Below, in pieces: positions 17,322 through 25,926 of a stretch of DNA of 64,000 nucleotides (its first letter is position 1; each line of letters begins with the position of its first letter). The DNA lies in contig NZ_CP014691.1 of NCBI RefSeq assembly GCF_002005465.1, positions 372,001 through 436,000 on the forward strand, read 5' to 3'. The position numbers and the translations under genes were made by a program. Under the pieces are notes generated by a model. The model searched no databases. It saw nothing but the letters and a program-made list of their open reading frames with translations, and had not been told where the DNA came from. The DNA comes from Neoasaia chiangmaiensis (GTDB taxonomy: Bacteria > Pseudomonadota > Alphaproteobacteria > Acetobacterales > Acetobacteraceae).

Positions 17322-18128
17322 ATGCGCGCCACTTCATCCCTAGTCCCATCCTATATGGACAGTTCAGATGCGGATCTTCCCTGGCTGTTGGGAGGACATA
17401 TGCAGCAGGACACCAGACGGGTTAAGGACATCCATTCTCATACCCGGGGTCAGATTCTTGGAATTGGGCATGGCGTTATGGGGGTGCGAACCGACAAGGC
17501 ATACTGGCTGATCGGCCCCGGCCAGACTTTGTGGTTACCACCTTGTCTCTGCCATACAGCCCGTTCTCACGGTGGCGTGCGTGGATGGAGCCTGTTCATC
17601 GATCAGGCCCGATCCACGCTGTTATCTGCCCAGCCTTTCCTCGTGCGAGGTACGCCTCTTCTGATCGCGCAAGCAGAACGGTTATCGCATTGCACGTCAG
17701 ATAAATCCTGGAGCGATGTTCACGCCCGTCTCGCCGAGAGTTTCTGGGATGAATTTCTGACCTTGCCCTGCGCGTCGGTTTCCCTGCCTTTCCCGACAGA
17801 TGGTCGCTTGCGGCGTGTGGCTGATGCACTGAGTGAAAATCCGGCGGATGCGCGTGAGCAAGGGGATTGGGCCAACGAGGCTTCTATGTCAGTGCGTTCC
17901 TTCGTCCGGCATTTCGGAGTGGAAACGGGCATGCCGTTTACAGCCTGGCGTCAGCGGCTGCGTATCCTCAATGCCCAGGAAAGGCTGGCACGCGGGGAAA
18001 CAGTCACAAGCGTCGCACTTGATGTCGGTTACGAAAGCCCGGGCGCCTTTTCGGCAATATTTCAGAAGATTACGGGACATAGTCCCGCAGCCTATATAAA
18101 GCTGTGCAGATTGAGCGACAAAGGTTAG
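17322..18128 (+). CDS. AraC-family transcriptional regulator
   Basis: 268 residues, or 257 if started at the ATG at 17355. The N-terminal cupin sensing domain shows the HSHTRGQIL metal/ligand-type motif and GQTLWLPPCLCH. The C-terminal double helix-turn-helix is clear (MSVRSFVRHFGVETGMPF, then VALDVGYESPGAFSAIFQ). It is probably an activator or repressor of the divergent oxidoreductase pair, whose start lies 114 bases away. Its TAG stop straddles the left end of an insertion sequence: TA is target sequence and G is the first base of the element. Removing the element gives TAA, so the protein sequence is unchanged. Confidence 0.9.
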   Translation: MRATSSLVPSYMDSSDADLPWLLGGHMQQDTRRVKDIHSHTRGQILGIGHGVMGVRTDKAYWLIGPGQTLWLPPCLCHTARSHGGVRGWSLFIDQARSTLLSAQPFLVRGTPLLIAQAERLSHCTSDKSWSDVHARLAESFWDEFLTLPCASVSLPFPTDGRLRRVADALSENPADAREQGDWANEASMSVRSFVRHFGVETGMPFTAWRQRLRILNAQERLARGETVTSVALDVGYESPGAFSAIFQKITGHSPAAYIKLCRLSDKG

Positions 18129-18969
18129 GCTCTGTTAGGTCTTGATATGATCTGCTGCGGCTGCGATGCAGATGACGGAGATGAAGGAAGCGGCGGTTTT
18201 GTCGTATCGGGTGGCAACGGCTCTCCACTCCTTGAGGCGCGCCCATAGGTTCTCGACCAGATAGCGGTGCCGGTAGGCCCATTTCGGGCACGAGACGGCA
18301 GCTCGTTTCGTTTGGGCAGAATGACCGGGCGCGAGCCTCTGCTCCACAGTTCCTCACGAAAGCGGTTTGAGGCATACCCCCGATCACAGACAACATAGCG
18401 CGGTGCGACCGGCAATGCGTCCAGGAGCGCCATGGCAGAGGGCAGTTCGTGCGCCTGTCCTGGCGTTAGGGTGAACGACAGGGCTTTTCCGCGCCCATTG
18501 GCCGCTACGCAGACCTTGCTGCCAAAGCCTCCACGCGAGCGACCAAGTGCCTGACAATTGCTTCGGCTCTTTCGGAATCCCCCTTTTTGGCCGCTCCCGC
18601 CGCCTTGTGATGCGCCCTGATGTCCGTGCCATCGAGAAAGACCATGCCCAGGGCTGGATCCCGGTTTTTTGCTCGCTCGAAGAGTGCTTCCCAGACGCCG
18701 AGTTTTGCCCATCGAATGAAAAGCTGGGCTGCGGTCCACCAGGGGCCGAATTCAGAGGGGATAGATCGCCATTTCGCGCCGTTCTGGTGACGCCAGAAGA
18801 TCGCCGACACCGTCTGACGCAAGTTGCATGGCGGTGTTTTACCTCTGGGACGCACCGCCTCGATCAAAGGCTCCCAGACCCGCCACGCATCATCGGAAAT
18901 CACAGACTGCATCATGTTCATCACAAAGAGCTATGCAGAAAGCGAGCGCTTTCAAGCCCTAACAGGCCC
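18128..18969 (-). mobile_element. IS427-group (IS5 family) insertion sequence, about 842 bp
   Basis: The terminal inverted repeats are GGCTCTGTTAGGTCTTGA at the left end and GGGCCTGTTAGGGCTTGA read inward from the right end, about 15 of 18 matching. Both ends are flanked by TA (18126-18127 and 18970-18971), the expected two-base target duplication of this group. The element interrupts the junction between the AraC regulator stop codon and an integrase remnant. Its transposase frames are described separately. Confidence 0.88.
18135..18924 (-). pseudogene. IS427-group transposase (two-frame, with an additional frameshift)
   Basis: The first frame (18505-18924) has the N-terminal DUF4096-like region (PCNLRQTVSAIFWRHQNGAKW) and the first catalytic Asp in FLDGTDIRAHHKAAGAAKKG. 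A -1 shift at the AAAAAGGGGG run near 18,585 joins it to a second frame with LGRSRGGFGSKVC and VVCDRGYASNRF (second Asp). Such programmed shifts are usual in this group. A further one-base loss near 18,295-18,310 moves the C-terminus (CPKWAYRHRYLVENLWARLKEW, with the last catalytic Glu) into a third frame. The copy is therefore probably inactive unless that is a sequence error. Confidence 0.82.
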
Positions 18970-18970
18970 T

Positions 18971-19612
18971 AATCGGCTTGTTCGTAATCAGATCGCAGGC
19001 CTGCTTAAATGTTATATTATAGCTTTCCCGCGTCTTTTCGGAGATTCCAGGGTTGTCTCGGAAAAAGGACTTGATATGGCCCGTCCACGGCTCGTCCGAC
19101 TCATTCGGGCGCGCAGGGGAGGGATTTGGCTTGGGTTGAGTAGCAGGGGAGGTCAGCCCCCCGGTCAACTGGATAACCCTTTCCATGCCCGCTTGGACGC
19201 CCTTCTGGTGAGCCTCGCTCCACAAGTCGGACAAAATGGACGACATATTATTTTGTTCACGAATGTTCTCGTTTTCACAAGTTTTCCGTGAAATAATCAT
19301 CTCCATCCATCAACCAAACTCATTTTTAATCTCTGATGGAAGATTGTCTATTTCATTCGAGTTCGTTCTGACGAATGACTTGAGGTCGGCTGATGAGATT
19401 TTCCCATCTGTATAGTTCCGAATCTCTTCTGCCAGTCTTCTTCTAATGTCCATCCAGATACCGTGAAACCCTGAGAGCAATGCAATGGCACGTTGACTGG
19501 CAATCATTCTATCAGAAGTTTTCAGGGAACGAACGACATATGAGCCAATGACAGGTTTCAGGTCGGCAGGAATCCTAACCCTTAGAAACCATGTCTAATA
19601 TCTGCGAATCAT
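18971..19612 (-). pseudogene. Tyrosine integrase remnant with DUF6538-type N-terminus, cut by the insertion sequence
   Basis: One continuous minus-strand frame from the ATG at 19612 reads MIRRY, a stop, then TWFLRVRIPADLKPVIGSYV and RSLKTSD. This matches the N-terminus of DUF6538 phage/island integrases. Further on, WTGHIKSFFRDNP and SEKTRESYNITFKQAC look like the core-binding domain. It carries a TAG at 19595-19597 and a TGA at 19310-19312, and it is cut at 18,971 by the IS427-group element before any catalytic residue (no RxxR, HxxR or Tyr). It starts about 100 bases from the left tRNA-Glu repeat, where an element integrase would sit. Confidence 0.75.
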
Positions 19613-19714
19613 ATACGGAGTAGGCAAACTTTTGTCGTCCCATATGTAACACCAACATGTGCCACCAAGGAAAACGACAAGAAATTATACCAATAAAATC
19701 AGCCACTTAGAGTG

Positions 19715-19764
19715 AATGGCGTCCCATAGGGGATTCGAACCCCTGTTGCCGCCGTGAAAGGGCG
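19715..19764 (-). repeat. Left att copy: partial tRNA-Glu 3' half
   Basis: Bases 19715-19757 are identical to 32434-32476, and the match extends to 50 bases with one mismatch. The sequence is the anticodon-loop-to-CCA half of tRNA-Glu. Past 19764 it no longer resembles a tRNA. This is the signature of site-specific integration of an element into the tRNA gene at 32,436-32,511. Confidence 0.92.
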
Positions 19765-20053
19765 ATAAGTAGTGGCTAAATGGCTGGGCTATTCCGTTTA
19801 AAGTGTTGATAACAAGGACTTTCATATCACTGACTATCACTGGATACAACTGGATATCACATCAGGGTGGGCCCAAGATGGGCCCAAAGAGTTACCGCCC
19901 TTTTGGATTATCTAACGACATCTCTGTGAGCTGGCGCTGCCTCAGTTGAGAGTGTGAAAAGGACGCCATCGCTTACCACCACATACCTATTCTAATAGGC
20001 ATGCCCACTGTTTTGCTCTATGATGTGACCAGTTTAATGGTTTGGAGTCTACG
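19765..20053. other. Non-coding left end of the island with short direct repeats
   Basis: There is no gene. Between 19,820 and 19,865 there are repeats of TATCACTG and GGATA, and at about 19,867-19,890 GGGCCCA occurs twice. Such repeats next to an att core are compatible with integrase arm-type or excisionase sites, but this is not proven. The promoter of the first toxin-antitoxin pair should lie at the right end. Confidence 0.45.
19986..19999. promoter_or_regulatory. Candidate operator of the first toxin-antitoxin pair
   Basis: A 6-2-6 palindrome, CCTATT-CT-AATAGG, lies 55 bases before the antitoxin start. Antitoxins of this class bind short inverted repeats at their own promoter. Position and symmetry are the only evidence. 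Confidence 0.4.
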
Positions 20054-20296
20054 ATGCAGACCGTCAATCTGGTGGAGGCCAAAGCCCATCTCAGTCGTCT
20101 GGTCGACCTGGCAAAGGATGGAGAGTCCGTCCGTATTCTGCGTCGCGGCAAGGTGGTCGCACAACTCGTCAAAGTCGAGCCGGTGCGTAAACGGATTGCA
20201 GTGAGTGCTCTGCGCTCACTGACCGATGCCATGACGTTGCAAAAGGAGTCTGCTGCGGACGTTATCCGCGAGATGCGTGATGAGGCAAGATATTGA
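20054..20296 (+). CDS. Phd/YefM-type antitoxin (VapB-like)
   Basis: The 80-residue antitoxin starts at an ATG with GGAG six bases upstream; a TTG 12 bases earlier is open but has no better site. The N-terminal fold reads MQTVNLVEAKAHLSRLVDLA and then VRILRRGKVVAQL, the Phd/YefM DNA-binding pattern. The C-terminal tail is the toxin-wrapping segment. It overlaps the PIN toxin gene by four bases (TTGA). It is expected to neutralise the toxin and repress the pair. Confidence 0.9.
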   Translation: MQTVNLVEAKAHLSRLVDLAKDGESVRILRRGKVVAQLVKVEPVRKRIAVSALRSLTDAMTLQKESAADVIREMRDEARY

Positions 20297-20718
20297 GCCT
20301 CTATATTGATACATCTGTTATGGTGGCGGCCCTGACCAATGAGCGGGAAACTTCTCGAATGCAGGACTGGCTTGGCGCTCAGACACCTGAGGATCTTTTC
20401 ATCAGCGATTGGGTCATGACGGAATTTTCCTCTGCGCTGTCGATCAAACTGCGGACGGGACAGATCAGCGTCACGGATCGCGCGAACAGCCTGGCGATGT
20501 TCACACGTCTGTGTGCCGAAAGTATTGGGGTCTTGCCAGTGACCAGTCAGAACTTCCGGACGGCAGCAAGGTTCTCGGACCAGTATGCGCTGGGTCTACG
20601 GGCCGGAGATGCCCTTCATCTGGCGGTTTGTGCGGATCAGGGCGCGACATTGTGTAGTTTGGACCGTCGCCTTGCAGAGACAGGGCCTCAGGTTGGTCTG
20701 GCTACCACTCTGGTGTGA
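20293..20718 (+). CDS. VapC-type PIN-domain ribonuclease toxin
   Basis: The 141-residue PIN-domain protein has all four acidic positions of the metal site: LYIDTSVMVAAL (Asp), MTEFSSAL (Glu), RAGDALHLAV (Asp) and CSLDRRLA (Asp). VapC toxins are Mg-dependent RNases, often cutting initiator tRNA or rRNA. It starts at a TTG overlapping the antitoxin stop, so it is translationally coupled. The reading frame is intact, unlike most of the island. Confidence 0.92.
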   Translation: MSLYIDTSVMVAALTNERETSRMQDWLGAQTPEDLFISDWVMTEFSSALSIKLRTGQISVTDRANSLAMFTRLCAESIGVLPVTSQNFRTAARFSDQYALGLRAGDALHLAVCADQGATLCSLDRRLAETGPQVGLATTLV

Positions 20719-20883
20719 TCGAAATTGGCCGTAGCTGTAGCACTGACATTTCTTTCACGTTCGGGGATGAGAGCTTTTTTCGTGATGCTGGGTCCATAAA
20801 GGAATGATGCTTCCGGGGTGCTTTCTGAATGAACAGATAGGACCAGTAGATGGCTCAGGCCCAAGAGCATTCTCTTGCAATGA

Positions 20884-20904
20884 AGTCATATTCATAATAT
20901 GACT
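20884..20904. promoter_or_regulatory. Candidate operator of the second toxin-antitoxin pair
   Basis: A perfect 9-3-9 palindrome, AGTCATATT-CAT-AATATGACT, lies 24 bases upstream of the antitoxin ATG. It is where an autorepressing Phd/VapB dimer would bind, and its AT-rich arms may also contain the -10 region. Confidence 0.6.
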
Positions 20905-20928
20905 ACAGTAGTTTCAATGGGGACTGTC

Positions 20929-21171
20929 ATGCACGAAATTCAGCTACGCGATGCCAAGGCGACCCTGTCTGCGGTTGTCGATCACGCCTGCGCGGGTGAG
21001 CCGGCCATCATTACGCGGCACGGCAAACCAACGGCTGTTATCCTGAGTTATGCGGAGTGGGAGAGACTTTCCCGCGTGCCCTCATTTGGCCGTTTGCTGA
21101 TGAGTGCTCCACTGGATGAAGCTGACTTCCCGGAAAGAGTTGAGAGTGGTCTCCGGGAAGTGGAATTCTGA
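20929..21171 (+). CDS. Phd-type antitoxin of second PIN toxin pair
   Basis: The 80-residue protein starts at the ATG at 20929 with GGGGA five bases upstream. The Phd/YefM fold is clear: IQLRDAKATLSAVVDHA, GEPAIITRHGKPTAVIL and SYAEWERL. The acidic C-terminus would wrap the toxin. It is immediately followed by the toxin start. The sequence differs clearly from the first antitoxin, so the two pairs are separate acquisitions rather than a duplication. Confidence 0.9.
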   Translation: MHEIQLRDAKATLSAVVDHACAGEPAIITRHGKPTAVILSYAEWERLSRVPSFGRLLMSAPLDEADFPERVESGLREVEF

Positions 21172-21609
21172 GTGTATCTCGTCGATACAAACGTCCTGTC
21201 TGCGGCCGCACCAACCAAGGCCCGGATAGAGACAGGTCTCGTTGAATGGATAGACAGGAACAGTGATAAGCTGTTCATTTCTGTCATTACAATCGCCGAG
21301 ATTGAGGCTGGTATTGCCAAATTACGGGACAACGGCAGCCTGAAGAAGGCACAACGACTTTCCGAATGGCTTGAGACGCTTCTCCATCTCTATCAGCACC
21401 GAGTGTTGCCGCTGGATCTTCAGGCAGCACGCGAACTGGGATGTATGACACAGGCGGTACGTCAGGCTGGCCGTATGCCCGAAATGGCCGACCTGTCGAT
21501 CGCGGCGACAGCGATGGTGAAGGGCTATGTCGTGCTGACCCGCAACCTGCGACATTTCCAGGGAACGGGGATCATAGCTCTCGATCCCTTTGAAAGCCTG
21601 CCAGCTTAA
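21172..21609 (+). CDS. VapC-type PIN-domain toxin (second pair)
   Basis: The 145-residue PIN protein of the FitB/VapC class starts at GTG directly after the antitoxin stop. Acidic metal ligands are in MYLVDTNVLS, TIAEIEAGI, MADLSIAATA and the following VLTRNLRHF segment. It is intact. It faces the broken helicase-nuclease gene, whose stop is 20 bases away on the other strand. Confidence 0.92.
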   Translation: MYLVDTNVLSAAAPTKARIETGLVEWIDRNSDKLFISVITIAEIEAGIAKLRDNGSLKKAQRLSEWLETLLHLYQHRVLPLDLQAARELGCMTQAVRQAGRMPEMADLSIAATAMVKGYVVLTRNLRHFQGTGIIALDPFESLPA

Positions 21610-21629
21610 GGTTCGCAGGCAGCGCTCTC

Positions 21630-24562
21630 CTATAGATGAGGCGTGTAATGTGTATCTTTCATACGGCGCGCTTCATTCAGAGCCGTGGCGAAGCGGGCTC
21701 GTGTTGCCTGTCCCATACGGCTCATGCCGCAGGCATCGCGCATTCTTGCAATGGCATCCTCGTCCGGGCAGTCGATGGCGATGGCGCGGCAGGCGAGGTC
21801 TACGAGGGCCGGAAGAGGAACCAGCGCCGGGTCCGAGGATTTCTCAGCCGTTAATGATGTGAGGGACAGTCGTGGAACGACAGGCTGTCGATCCGACCAC
21901 AGAAAAGTGCCAACATCTTCTTCGGTGCGCCCCATTGATGAGGGAATAGCGCGTTGGACGCGTTCACGAATCTCACGCCCGACGCGACTAAAACCGTGTG
22001 CCCGTGACATGGTCTGAATAAGCATATCTTCACGGATGACCTTTGCCTGATCGATTGTATGAATGACAAGGCGAGCTAACGTCGGCAAATAATCGTCCTG
22101 CGTGAAGCTGGATGGATCGGCCTCGACATCCGAACTGGTCGCGTCATCTGATGGAATGTGTTCGGGTGCCTTTGCGTAAAGGGGCTCTAAATGCCGGATC
22201 TCTTCAGGTGAATGTTCTGGGTCGGGTTGAGCAGTAACAGATTCAAACTGCGATGTTTCGGCAGAAGCAACGGGATCTTCTTCGCGCTCATTCACAGTCG
22301 CGTTCAGCAGTGCTTCAGCTTTTGCAGCATCCCGCTCTGCCTGATCAATGCGCTTCTGACGGGCAATCTCCAGAAAGCTCTGTAGGGCAGCATCAATCCG
22401 TTCAACCTCGCGAGGGGCATTCGTCCACCAGTCCGTGGACCAGAGGCGCAGAATATTCCAGCCGAGATTTTCAAGAACAGCCTGTCTCAGGCGGTCTCGG
22501 TCGCGCGCCGTTGCGCTCCGGTGATATGTGGCGCCATCGCATTCGACGCCTGCGAGGAACGTGCTGGGTAAATCGGGATCAATGACGCCAAGATCCACGC
22601 GGAATCCGGAAACACCGACCTGTGTCGTGACCTCCCATCCTTTTGCCTGAAGCATCGTCGCAACTTCGACTTCGAATATGCTGTCATACCCTCCGACAGA
22701 CCCTTCATCCGCGCCTCCGCAGGATTGGTGTGCGACCCATTTTTGCCGGGTTCATAAATCCCTTTCGGGACAAAGCGGAAAGAGACTGCCTGATCCGCCG
22801 TGACCGGTGACGGAAAGGTGACCAGATCGCCGCCGTAATAAGCCTGATTTGAAAAAGCGATCAGACTTTCGTGACGACTGCGATAATGCCACTCCAGACT
22901 GATGGCTGGGACACCTGCTCCGAGGCATTCGTCAAGGATCGAGTCAAGATCGGTCATCTCGTCAGATGTATGAGCATCAGCCGCTGCCAGACCCGCCGTG
23001 AAGAAATCCGTGGGTGGCAATTGCTTGGGATCGCCAACCACGATGACCTGCTTGCCACGACCGATTGCGCCAATTGCGTCCCATGTTGCGATCTGGGACG
23101 CTTCGTCGAAAATAACAAGGTCGAACGGAGCAGCATCAGCGGGCAGGTACTGGGCGACTGACAACGGACTCATCATGAGACAAGGCGTGAGGGTCCGAAG
23201 GGCGCCTGGCATCTTTTCGGCCAATTGACGGACCGGAAGATGACGGGTTTTCTTGGCAATCTCGCGCGTCAGGACTTTGTATTCCGGATCGTGCTGTCCC
23301 GCGGCCTCGCCGGGAATACGCCCGGCAAGGCGTGCCCGGATCAGACGAATGGCCAAGGTTTTCAGCTTTTCGTCCAGTTCGCGGAACCTGACAATACGCC
23401 CTTCATGGGTCGCGGCTACGAAACCGCTTAACAAGGCAGAATCACTGACGGCATGCATGGTCCACCAGCGCGCGTAATTCGCTTCAAAAACGGCCAGCAC
23501 GTCATTCCGCGCGATCAAACCGTGCTCAATGCCTTCGATCATGGGTGTCAGACCGAGTTGCGCGGCTTGGTGGTAGGCACGGCGCCACGAACACCAGTCG
23601 CGCAGTTCGCGAGCGGCCTCTTTCCAGTCCCGCAGCCTGTCTGCTGTCTGTTCGAGCCAACCGGGATTTTCGGGGGGAACCAGCCGGGTAACGTCGCTGG
23701 CACCACAATTTCCCAGTGTTTTCAGGGCAGCATCAAGGTCGGTAAATACCGCGAGATAACGGGTCAGGGAGGCGTGGACTGTTCCGCCGGGTGCGAGAAG
23801 ATCCTGGCCTTCTGCCAGCAGAGTCCGGAGATGGGCGCGGGCGGTGAGCAGTTCTCCTGTCTCGGCTGTACAGCCCGCAAGGCGGGTACGTGTTTCCTGT
23901 CCCCAGTCAAATGTGGCGTTGATGGCGTCGAAGTCAGTATCCAGCCCCCGCCACATCGGACCGATGCTTGTCTTGTGAGAAGCATTCGTGAGTTTTTCAA
24001 GAAGGGTCGCACGTTCGACCAGAGCCTCAAGGTCACTTTCGCAGTCTTCAGGCAGGGCGATGGCATGAGGTTCAAGCCGTTTGCGAATAGCCTTCTGCCC
24101 CATGGAACGGGCCAGCAGCCACTTTTCCTTGACGGTACGCCATTCTGCAAGGGTTTCAGCCAATGGAAGAGCGCGTATGCTGTCTTTCCAGCGAGTATCA
24201 AGATCTGCTGTCAGAGCGTGGCACCGTGTAACAGATTCCTGTTCCCGTAATACGACATCGCGTGTTTCGCGGGCACTTTCCGTGAAGCTCCATGCCGCTG
24301 CGTGAGGCAACAGAAGATGGGAGCAAAGCGCTCTGATCTGCTCAAGCCGCTGATGGGAGAGATTGTTCTGAGGCAGCGAAAGCGCCTTGGTAACACTCAG
24401 CACCGCCTCTCTTAGCGTGTCGAGGGCGGAGAGTGCTCTATTGACGGCGTCAAGCAGTCTGCCTTCCCACAGTGGTGACCAGTCAGTCTGCTCAAGACCT
24501 GCCAGTCTGGGTGAGACGACAACATCTCCGATACGGGCAAAGGGTCGACAGATCCTCAACGG
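21630..24562 (-). pseudogene. Broken DUF4011/SF1-helicase/Vsr-like nuclease (DUF3320) protein
   Basis: This is the remainder of a very large single-chain helicase-nuclease. From the 5' side there is a long helical part, then helicase motif II (FDEASQIATWDA), GDPKQLPP (motif III) and LEWHYRSRHESL (motif IV). The frame then breaks at 22,690-22,720, where the later helicase motifs are deleted. The other frame continues with YDSIFEVEVATM, a Vsr/DUF559-like nuclease domain (GVECDGATYHRSATARDRDR, LGWNILRLWSTDWW), and a DUF3320-like C-terminus. Walker A and the DUF4011 N-terminus are missing because the 5' side is fused to a phage gene. Members of this family are reported as anti-phage proteins; this copy cannot work. 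Confidence 0.85.
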
Positions 24563-25717
24563 ATTGGACCAATGTATCGTAATCGGCTTTTGAATGAACA
24601 TCTGATCCCAACTCCAGGTCGTTTCAACCGCATCAACCGTATAGGCATCCCCGGAGGGCATGTCCCAGCTGCTGCCAGTTCCGCTGATGCTCATGAAATG
24701 GCGTGGCTCCAGCGTGATCCGACCAGGCAAGGTGAGCGAGATCGTACGATCATGCGCCACGATCTGATTGTATTTAGCCTCGGCAATCCGCTCTACATCG
24801 TCCTGCCGCGCCCCCGGCACGCGGAAGGTATAAAGCGTGCCCATGTTCTCGGACTGAGTGCGCGAGTGACCTTCCGCGGAGAACCACGTCTCAGCGACGG
24901 CGCGGCGCCGACTGTCCCAGGACATAACATGCACCATGACATTTTTGCTCGTGACGTAATCACGTTCCAGCATCATCTGCGCCGCACTAGCGCGGATTGG
25001 CTTGTCCGGCCCTGGGTCGCTGTAGTCAAAGGGGTGGATCACTGCAGAACTGGCGCCGGGCGACAGGGCCGGGTGGCAGACGATCGTGTTGCCGTCGGCA
25101 TACAGGTCGCATCCGAATTCATCGGCAATGTAGCGTGCCAGATCGAATGCTGTCTGGAACTTGTGATGGGCGCTGGCTGACGTGCGTTTGTGCTCTACCT
25201 GCCAGAACTGTCCGGTCATGTTCGCAGGAAACGAGGCCTGCGGCGTCAGCCCAGCCTGTTTGATGATGGCATTCAGCACGTCCGGTCCAGTCTGGTTCAG
25301 CCACGCCATCTGCACGCGCATGTCCATCAGCTTGGCCAGCATGTCGCGGCACTCGACCTCCAGCTGCGTCTGATCTGGCGTCCAGCGCACCTTGTCGACT
25401 ATGCCGGAGAACACTGTTCGCCACTGCGCGCCGGTGTGTGCTTCTTCGCGCATTTCGATAGCGACATTGATGTCAGGCGGCGTCTGGCCGGCGCTCACCG
25501 AGACGTCGAACCATTTGCTATCTTGCTGTGCGAGCAATGTGCGGTTGATGGCCAGGGTCAACTCTGCTGTATCGCAACGAGCGTAGCGGGTGCGGCTGAG
25601 CGTGAAGCCCTCCAGGGGCGTCTCGTCTCGTGTGGTTCCGTTGATCAGCAGGCGCGCACGAGGCTGCCGCCAGTGTGCCGCTTTCGGATAACCAACGACG
25701 GTGTAGGTTTCGCTCAT
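24563..25717 (-). CDS. Phage tail baseplate hub protein (gpD-like), fused in frame to the helicase remnant
   Basis: The first about 385 residues resemble the late-control gpD/hub protein of contractile-tailed phages. The features are an N-terminal beta domain (RARLLINGTTRDETPLEG), FSGIVDKVRWTPDQTQLEVE, a central QTAFDLARYIADEFGCDLY and a C-terminal beta barrel (LPGRITLEPRHFMSISG). The gene has no stop of its own. After the SNP at about 24,565 the frame continues as helicase sequence to 22,487, making a 1076-codon chimeric ORF. It overlaps the LysM-like tail gene by four bases. The native 3' end is not determinable by eye; the junction position is approximate. Confidence 0.78.
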
Positions 25718-25926
25718 GACGATACCAGACCCGGCACGCCAGCCGTCTGTGTGGCATCAACGGGTGGCAGCGTGAGTGCGACAGGCGCGGTCAGCCAAGA
25801 CAGATCGGGGTCGGCCAGTCCGTTCATCTGGGCTATTCGCCACCATTGCGTGGCATCGTTCAGTTGTTTGGCCGCAACATGATACAGGCTCACGTCCGCC
25901 GCTGTGACAGTGATTGTGTCAGGCAT
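25714..25926 (-). CDS. Phage tail protein X-like (LysM-type) protein
   Basis: The 70-residue protein starts at the ATG at 25926 (MPDTITVTAADVSLYHVA); the longer open frame upstream lies in the preceding gene. The pattern YHVAAKQLNDATQWWRIAQMNG with a Pro-rich LTLPP end is typical of LysM-like tail protein X, a small baseplate part that precedes gpD. It overlaps the upstream tail gene by 8 bases and gpD by 4. Confidence 0.8.
   Translation of the reverse strand: MPDTITVTAADVSLYHVAAKQLNDATQWWRIAQMNGLADPDLSWLTAPVALTLPPVDATQTAGVPGLVSS

Noticed and set aside
19821-19890. CRISPR-like or iteron origin made of TATCACTG and GGGCCCA repeats
   Set aside because: There are only two or three irregular copies beside the att core and no replication gene, so integrase arm sites are the simpler reading.
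23453-24250. 265-codon plus-strand frame opposite the helicase remnant
   Set aside because: It mirrors the conserved helicase frame and shows no domain of its own.
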